Positions 14,172 through 17,967 of a DNA stretch of 17,967 nucleotides are shown one piece after another. Location: contig JBDHZU010000027.1 in the NCBI GenBank assembly GCA_039812085.1, positions 1 through 17,967 on the forward strand, written 5' to 3'. Made by a program: the position numbers and the translations under genes. The notes below the pieces were generated by a model, which had not been told where the DNA came from, did no database searches, and saw only the letters and a program-made list of their open reading frames with translations. This stretch comes from JBDHZU01 sp039812085. Its GTDB lineage: Bacteria; Actinomycetota; Actinomycetes; S36-B12; UBA10799. Each line of letters begins with the position of its first letter. Within the stretch, counting starts at the first letter, position 1.

Positions 14172-15775
14172 TTCGCAGTGCAACGTTCGCGATTCCGATT
14201 GCGTTCTTTGCCCTGTTCTTCCTGTATCCACTCGTCACCATTCTGCTCACCGCACTCGGTAGTACGGCCAACCTCAAGCAAGCGTGGGCAGGACTAACGG
14301 CCCCGGTGATGGGTGACGTGCTGTGGTTCAGCGTGTGGCAGGCCGTCGCATCTACAGCGCTCGTCATGTTGGTAGCCGTACCGGGAGCCTGGGTGTTGGC
14401 CCGATTCCGATTCCCTGGTCGATCGTTGATCGAGGCTCTGTCTGTGGTGGCGTTCGTCATGCCCACCGTGGTGGTCGCAGCAGCGGTGACAGCATTGCTT
14501 GGCCCAACTGGTCCTTTGCGATGGCTGGTGGGATCACACGCCGACCACGGAATCGGCGCGATCCTGCTCGCTCATGTGTATTTCGAGACCGCCATCGTGC
14601 TGCGCATGGTGAGTACCTACTGGGCACAACTGGATACTCGACTGGAACAAGCTGCCGCCACCTTGGGTGCCTCACCATGGCGGATCTTTCGATCGGTGAC
14701 GTTGCCGCGACTGCGACCAGTTCTCCTTGCCAGCGCGTCAATCGTCTTTCTGTTCACCTTCACGTCGTTCGGAATCATCCTGCTGCTGGGCGGCCCCGGC
14801 CAGGTCAATCTCGAAGTAGAGATTCAGCAACAGGTGTTGTTCTTGTTCAACCTGCCAACAGGCGCAGCACTATCGATCGTGCAGATCATCGTGGTGGTGC
14901 TGCTGTTGTTGGTATCCAGCAGATTGTCGGGACGACTCACCCCAGAACGATCCCAAGTCGCGACACCTCGCCGACCTCACACCACCCGCCAACACATTGC
15001 TGTCGGTGGATTCATCGTTGGCGGGCTTGCCTTGTTGCTCCTTCCTCCACTCATGGTGGTGTTGCAGGCGTTCAACACCGGAGATGGGTGGGGTTGGACG
15101 AACTTCCAGTCACTGTCCACCAGTCATCAAGGGTCGGTGCTGTTTGTTCCTCCTGGTCAAGCCATCGGCAACTCATTGATCTATGCCTGTACCGCGACAG
15201 TGATCGCCATCGTTATCGGAGGACTAGTCGCCGTCGGGATTACTCGTACCTCGATTCGGCCAGCCGTTGAAGGTGTGTGGCTACTGCCGTTAGGGGTCTC
15301 AGCGGTGACGTTGGGATTCGGCATCCTGATCGCCTTCGACTCCGGGGCCTTAGCCTGGCGCGGATCGTTTTGGATGGTGCCCATCGCACAAGCACTTGTT
15401 GCTATCCCCTTTGTCACCCGTGCATTGGTCCCCGCATTACGAGCAGTCAGCCCCTCACTGCGAGCTGCCGCTGCCTGCCTAGGAGCAAGTCCCCTGCAGG
15501 TATTTCGGCTCATCGACTTGCCACTGATCTGGCGTGCCCTAGTGATGTCGGCAGCATTCGCCTTCGCTATCTCATTAGGCGAGTTCGGAGCAACTGTGTT
15601 CGTCGCCAATAGCGATCGTCCGACCATTCCGGTTGCGATCTACCGACTGCTATCCACACCGGGAACTGCCAATCAGGGTCAGGCCATGGCCCTTGCTGCC
15701 ATCCTGATGGCGATGACTGCTGCCGTAGTTTTGCTCACCGAACGATTCCGTCTGCCGGAACAACGCCATGTCTGA
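14135..15775 (+). CDS. thiP: Thiamine ABC transporter permease
   Basis: Membrane channel of the thiamine importer; 546 residues, built as two fused permease halves, as in ThiP. Each half carries the EAA-type loop that contacts the ATPase: LEQAAATLGASPWRIFRSV (170-188) and LRAAAACLGASPLQVFRLI (442-460). About 12 membrane helices are visible, with a basic linker near 262-288 between halves. The start could be ATG 14135 or ATG 14147, both inside the thiB end, so translation is coupled. The stop overlaps the thiQ start by 8 bases. Fused permeases also occur in iron and spermidine-type importers, but the TPP riboswitch and ThiB settle the substrate. Confidence 0.92.
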   Translation: MGADMDQHRPALVRSATFAIPIAFFALFFLYPLVTILLTALGSTANLKQAWAGLTAPVMGDVLWFSVWQAVASTALVMLVAVPGAWVLARFRFPGRSLIEALSVVAFVMPTVVVAAAVTALLGPTGPLRWLVGSHADHGIGAILLAHVYFETAIVLRMVSTYWAQLDTRLEQAAATLGASPWRIFRSVTLPRLRPVLLASASIVFLFTFTSFGIILLLGGPGQVNLEVEIQQQVLFLFNLPTGAALSIVQIIVVVLLLLVSSRLSGRLTPERSQVATPRRPHTTRQHIAVGGFIVGGLALLLLPPLMVVLQAFNTGDGWGWTNFQSLSTSHQGSVLFVPPGQAIGNSLIYACTATVIAIVIGGLVAVGITRTSIRPAVEGVWLLPLGVSAVTLGFGILIAFDSGALAWRGSFWMVPIAQALVAIPFVTRALVPALRAVSPSLRAAAACLGASPLQVFRLIDLPLIWRALVMSAAFAFAISLGEFGATVFVANSDRPTIPVAIYRLLSTPGTANQGQAMALAAILMAMTAAVVLLTERFRLPEQRHV

Positions 15776-16475
15776 CGTACAACTGCGCGACGTGAGCGTC
15801 GCCTACGACGACGTTGTTGCCGTACGCGAGGTGAATCTCATCGTTCCCGCTGGACAGGTAGCAGCCGTACTCGGGCCAAGTGGGTGCGGCAAATCAAGTT
15901 TGCTGCGAGCAGTCGCGGGAATCGAGCCAACAACTAGCGGACAGATTCTGATCAACGGTGAAGACCAAGCTCGAGTACCTACTCACCGACGGTCTGTGGG
16001 ATTGATGTTTCAGGATCACGCACTGTTCCCTCACTTATCAGTAGGAGAGAACGTCGCTTTTGGGTTGCGGATGGCTGGTCAGTCCGACGAACAAATCGCA
16101 CAACGAACGAGGCAGTTGCTGGAATTGGTGGGACTAGCTGATCGGACGGATGCTCGTCCACACGAGTTGTCCGGTGGTCAAGCACAACGAGTCGCTCTTG
16201 CTCGCACTCTTGCTCCATCCCCACGGGTCATTTGTCTGGACGAACCGATGGGTTCACTGGACCGAGTCCTCCGACGAGACCTCATCGAACTGCTGCAAGC
16301 AGCATTCGCCACCGAACACTCCACCGTCCTCTATGTCAGTCACGACCGAGACGAAGCGTTCGCCTTGGCCCACACGGTGTCGGTGATGCGTGATGGACGA
16401 ATTGTGCAAACGGGAACCGGTGATGAACTGATGAACCACCCGGTTGACGAATGGGTCAGCGACTTCCTCAGTTGA
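15768..16475 (+). CDS. thiQ: Thiamine ABC transporter ATP-binding protein
   Basis: ATPase that drives the ThiP channel; 235 residues, the normal short form without a C-terminal regulatory domain. Motifs: Walker A GPSGCGKS (36-43), Q-loop MFQDHALFPHLSV (Gln82), signature LSGGQAQR (134-141), Walker B VICLDEP (154-160), D-loop SLD (163-165) and H-loop SHD (His192). The ATG start overlaps the thiP stop (8 bases), and there is no separate ribosome binding site, so it relies on coupling. Intact. Confidence 0.94.
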   Translation: MSDVQLRDVSVAYDDVVAVREVNLIVPAGQVAAVLGPSGCGKSSLLRAVAGIEPTTSGQILINGEDQARVPTHRRSVGLMFQDHALFPHLSVGENVAFGLRMAGQSDEQIAQRTRQLLELVGLADRTDARPHELSGGQAQRVALARTLAPSPRVICLDEPMGSLDRVLRRDLIELLQAAFATEHSTVLYVSHDRDEAFALAHTVSVMRDGRIVQTGTGDELMNHPVDEWVSDFLS

Positions 16476-16500
16476 ACCTGCGCGTGTGACGATGGATGGC

Positions 16501-16731
16501 ATGTGCCGAAGCATTAAGACGCTCAGACCGCCTTACACCGAAGATGCTGGATCAACGGAATATCACGCAGCAGCGCTGCAGTACGTGCGCAAAGTGAGTG
16601 GCTTCCGGCAGCCATCAGCGGCAAACACCGAAGCGTTCAATCGAGCAGTTGATGACATCGCCAATGCCACTGCTGAACTCATGGGAAGCCTCAGCATCCA
16701 ACTGCAGCAGAGGTCAGCTCGTTCAAGCTGA
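16501..16731 (+). CDS. DUF2277 family small protein
   Basis: A 76-residue protein of unknown function. It shows the family opening MCRSIKTLRPPYT, where MCRxI is the family hallmark, and the core HAAALQYVRKVSGFRQPS, followed by AFNRAVDDIANATAELM. These stretches match my memory of DUF2277 closely. The ATG at 16501 fits the family start; ATG 16492 would add only three residues. No good ribosome binding site is visible. It begins 25 bases after thiQ with no terminator between, so it is likely the last gene of the thiamine operon. Its stop codon overlaps the end of the opposite-strand HAD gene by 9 bases. A short helical protein with a single Cys is all that can be said of its structure. Confidence 0.87.
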   Translation: MCRSIKTLRPPYTEDAGSTEYHAAALQYVRKVSGFRQPSAANTEAFNRAVDDIANATAELMGSLSIQLQQRSARSS

Positions 16732-17514
16732 GCCGCGACTACGAATCTTTGAGTACCAGGCGATTCCCAAGGCCACAGTGGACGCGGCCGCTGCTGCGCC
16801 AGCAACAGCAACGTTCTGCTGCTTCTTACGTGAGGTACGTAGGGCAACCGGAGTCTTGAAGTCGAGCACTGGCCAGACGCGTTCTGCGGCGAGTGCTCGT
16901 AATTCCTTGTCTGGGTTGGTCGGGAATGGATGTCCAACTTCTTCCAGCATCGGAAGGTCAGTAATCGAGTCGCTGTAGGCGTAGCACTCGGACAGGTCGT
17001 ACCCCTCGTCCTCGGCCAAGTCGCGGATGGCTTCCGCCTTACCTTCTCCGTAGGCGTAGAAGAGCATCTCGCCGGTGTACTTGCCGTCCTTGATTTCGAT
17101 CTGGGTTCCGATCGCTCGATCTGCTCCGAGCTTTTCGCAAATAGGTTCGATGACCTCGGTTCCCGATGACGAAATAACGATTACGTCGCGCCCAGCAGCG
17201 TGATGTTCGTCAAACAGCTTGAGCGCCTCTTCATAAACGATCGGCGAGATGACTGACTCCAACGCTTCAGAGACAACGCCCTTGACTGTCTCCACGTCCC
17301 AGCCCTTCACCAAGTCGGACATATACGCGCGCATCTGATCCATCTGAGTCTCATTGGCGCCCGCGACGAGATACATGAACTGTCCATACGCAGAACGCAT
17401 CACGTCCTTGCGGGTGAGCATTCCGCTCTCGTACAGCGGCTTGGCATAAGCGAGGGTGCTCGATTTTGCGAGCAAGGTTTTGTCGAGATCGAAGAAGGCA
17501 GCAGCACGAGTCAC
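16723..17514 (-). CDS. HAD-IB family phosphatase with C-terminal membrane anchor (Rv3661-like)
   Basis: Haloacid-dehalogenase superfamily hydrolase of the SerB-like subfamily IB, 263 residues. Motif I is FFDLDKTL (nucleophile Asp9, acid/base Asp11), motif II VIVISSSG (Ser in 115-117), motif III Lys159 in GEGKAEAI, and motif IV YSDSITDLPML (Asp182 and Asp186). A helical cap lies at about 20-100. After RTSRKKQQ a hydrophobic segment (about 235-254) and a basic end suggest a single C-terminal membrane anchor with the catalytic domain in the cytoplasm. The GTG start has only a weak GGA-type site upstream. In M. tuberculosis the matching gene, Rv3661, is next to the Ssd gene Rv3660c; here thiBPQ, DUF2277 and the secreted-protein gene lie between. 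The substrate is unknown; phosphoserine or a phospholipid-type substrate are only guesses. Confidence 0.9.
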   Translation of the reverse strand: MTRAAAFFDLDKTLLAKSSTLAYAKPLYESGMLTRKDVMRSAYGQFMYLVAGANETQMDQMRAYMSDLVKGWDVETVKGVVSEALESVISPIVYEEALKLFDEHHAAGRDVIVISSSGTEVIEPICEKLGADRAIGTQIEIKDGKYTGEMLFYAYGEGKAEAIRDLAEDEGYDLSECYAYSDSITDLPMLEEVGHPFPTNPDKELRALAAERVWPVLDFKTPVALRTSRKKQQNVAVAGAAAAASTVALGIAWYSKIRSRGSA

Positions 17515-17719
17515 CCATCAATCCTAGTGACGCTTTTGGTCGGGTTGCCCCGCGACAAACTCGCTTGCCCCTCAGACACATAACCGGGTGATTATGTGAC
17601 CAGCCAGAACACTAGCGATGGACGACTTGTCCGATTTGACCCAAATACTTTGCGAAAAACTTGATCAAATCCGGCTTAAAAGAAGCCATCCTCATAATTC
17701 CTACCCGCATCATAGACAA
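17515..17719. other. Divergent intergenic region between the HAD gene and the FAD-protein gene
   Basis: A 205-base spacer that is visibly richer in A and T than its neighbours, as expected for a two-way promoter region. On the plus strand a TTGACC at 17636-17641 resembles a -35 box, but no good -10 follows at the right distance; a CATAAT at 17693-17698 has no matching -35. I see no repeat, hairpin or RNA gene in it. Confidence 0.35.
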
Positions 17720-17967
17720 ATGACTGGAAATACTTTCACGGTCGCAATCGTGGGTGCCGGAGCTTCGGGCGCGCTCACTGCTACTCAACTGCTCAAGCAG
17801 TCGAACTCTGACGGTTTGGATATTCGTTTGATTGACCCCGACCAGGCAACTGGCCGAGGACTTTCGTACAGCACAAACGATCCAGAGCATCGACTCAACG
17901 TTCCGGCCGCGAAGATGAGCGCCTTCGCCGACGAGCCTGATCATTTCCTTAACTGGTTACACGCTTG
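17720..17967 (+). CDS. FAD/NAD(P)-binding protein (N-terminal part, cut by window end)
   Basis: The first 82 codons of a Rossmann-fold flavoprotein. From ATG 17720 the product reads MTGNTFTVAIVGAGASGAL, with the dinucleotide-binding GAGASG at 12-17. The acidic end of the second strand is at RLIDPD, and GRGLSYSTNDPEHRLNVPAA is followed by MSAFADEPDHFLNWL. This second pattern is typical of the NAD_binding_9 / YdhS-like family rather than of disulfide reductases. No ribosome binding site is visible, so it may be leaderless or start elsewhere, though no other in-frame start is near. The function cannot be set from this fragment. Confidence 0.82.
   Translation, partial: MTGNTFTVAIVGAGASGALTATQLLKQSNSDGLDIRLIDPDQATGRGLSYSTNDPEHRLNVPAAKMSAFADEPDHFLNWLHA

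Noticed and set aside
14323..15270. A 315-codon plus-strand open frame
   Set aside because: Frame-shifted shadow inside thiP; the translation has no membrane segments or motifs.
1..17967. CRISPR arrays, insertion sequences, tRNA genes, phage or defence genes
   Set aside because: I looked for spaced direct repeats, transposase motifs, tRNA cloverleaf signals and nuclease or toxin motifs and saw none.

Overview
The window reads as chromosomal DNA from an actinobacterium (Actinomycetota) of moderate GC content, roughly 55-60% by eye. The main reasons are the family-level matches. TopA has the lysine-rich C-terminal tail typical of this phylum. There is a BldG-type anti-sigma antagonist with a partner next to a proton-pumping pyrophosphatase, and a compact Ssd/TadA/TadB/TadC/DUF4244-pilin/TadE cluster like M. 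tuberculosis Rv3660c-Rv3654c. GTG starts are frequent. No species can be named from the sequence alone.

Region 1 (1-3732, minus strand) is replication and topology housekeeping: the start of the DNA polymerase III delta' gene (holB, cut by the window edge), thymidylate kinase (tmk) and DNA topoisomerase I (topA). tmk and topA overlap by 4 bases. A strong stem-loop at 3674-3708 separates this block from hppA.

Region 2 (3733-7178, minus strand) holds hppA (membrane proton-translocating pyrophosphatase, predicted K+-independent), an atypical anti-sigma/histidine-kinase-like ATPase protein, and a BldG-like STAS anti-anti-sigma factor. As I recall, Streptomyces keeps bldG, its partner, hppA, topA, tmk and holB in the same order, so this is an old conserved neighbourhood.

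Region 3 (7229-12086, minus strand) is a seven-gene minimal Tad/Flp-type system: ssd, tadA, tadB, tadC, a 59-residue DUF4244/Flp-like pilin, and two TadE-like pseudopilins. The first four genes are tightly overlapped. The pilin gene is set apart by leader hairpins upstream and a stem-loop 11 bases after its stop codon. This suggests that the pilin message is expressed or stabilised separately from the rest. No prepilin peptidase or secretin gene lies in the window.

Region 4 (12188-16731) looks like an insertion relative to mycobacteria, where ssd (Rv3660c) sits next to the HAD gene (Rv3661). It has a minus-strand gene for an unrecognised basic secreted protein with its own intrinsic terminator. 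Divergent from it is a plus-strand thiamine-import operon, thiB-thiP-thiQ, controlled by a clear TPP riboswitch whose 3' end contains the thiB ribosome binding site. The operon is followed at 25 bases by a small DUF2277 gene.

Region 5 (16723-17967) holds a minus-strand HAD-IB phosphatase with a C-terminal membrane anchor, whose 3' end overlaps DUF2277 convergently. A divergent intergenic region and the start of a plus-strand FAD/NAD(P)-binding protein follow, the latter cut by the window end. No stretch longer than 300 bases lacks a gene. I saw no tRNA, rRNA, CRISPR array, insertion sequence or phage gene, and no clearly undescribed system. The most unusual items are the pilin-flanking RNA hairpins, the unknown secreted protein, the DUF2277-thiamine linkage and the two nucleotide-binding proteins with degenerate ATP-binding motifs.
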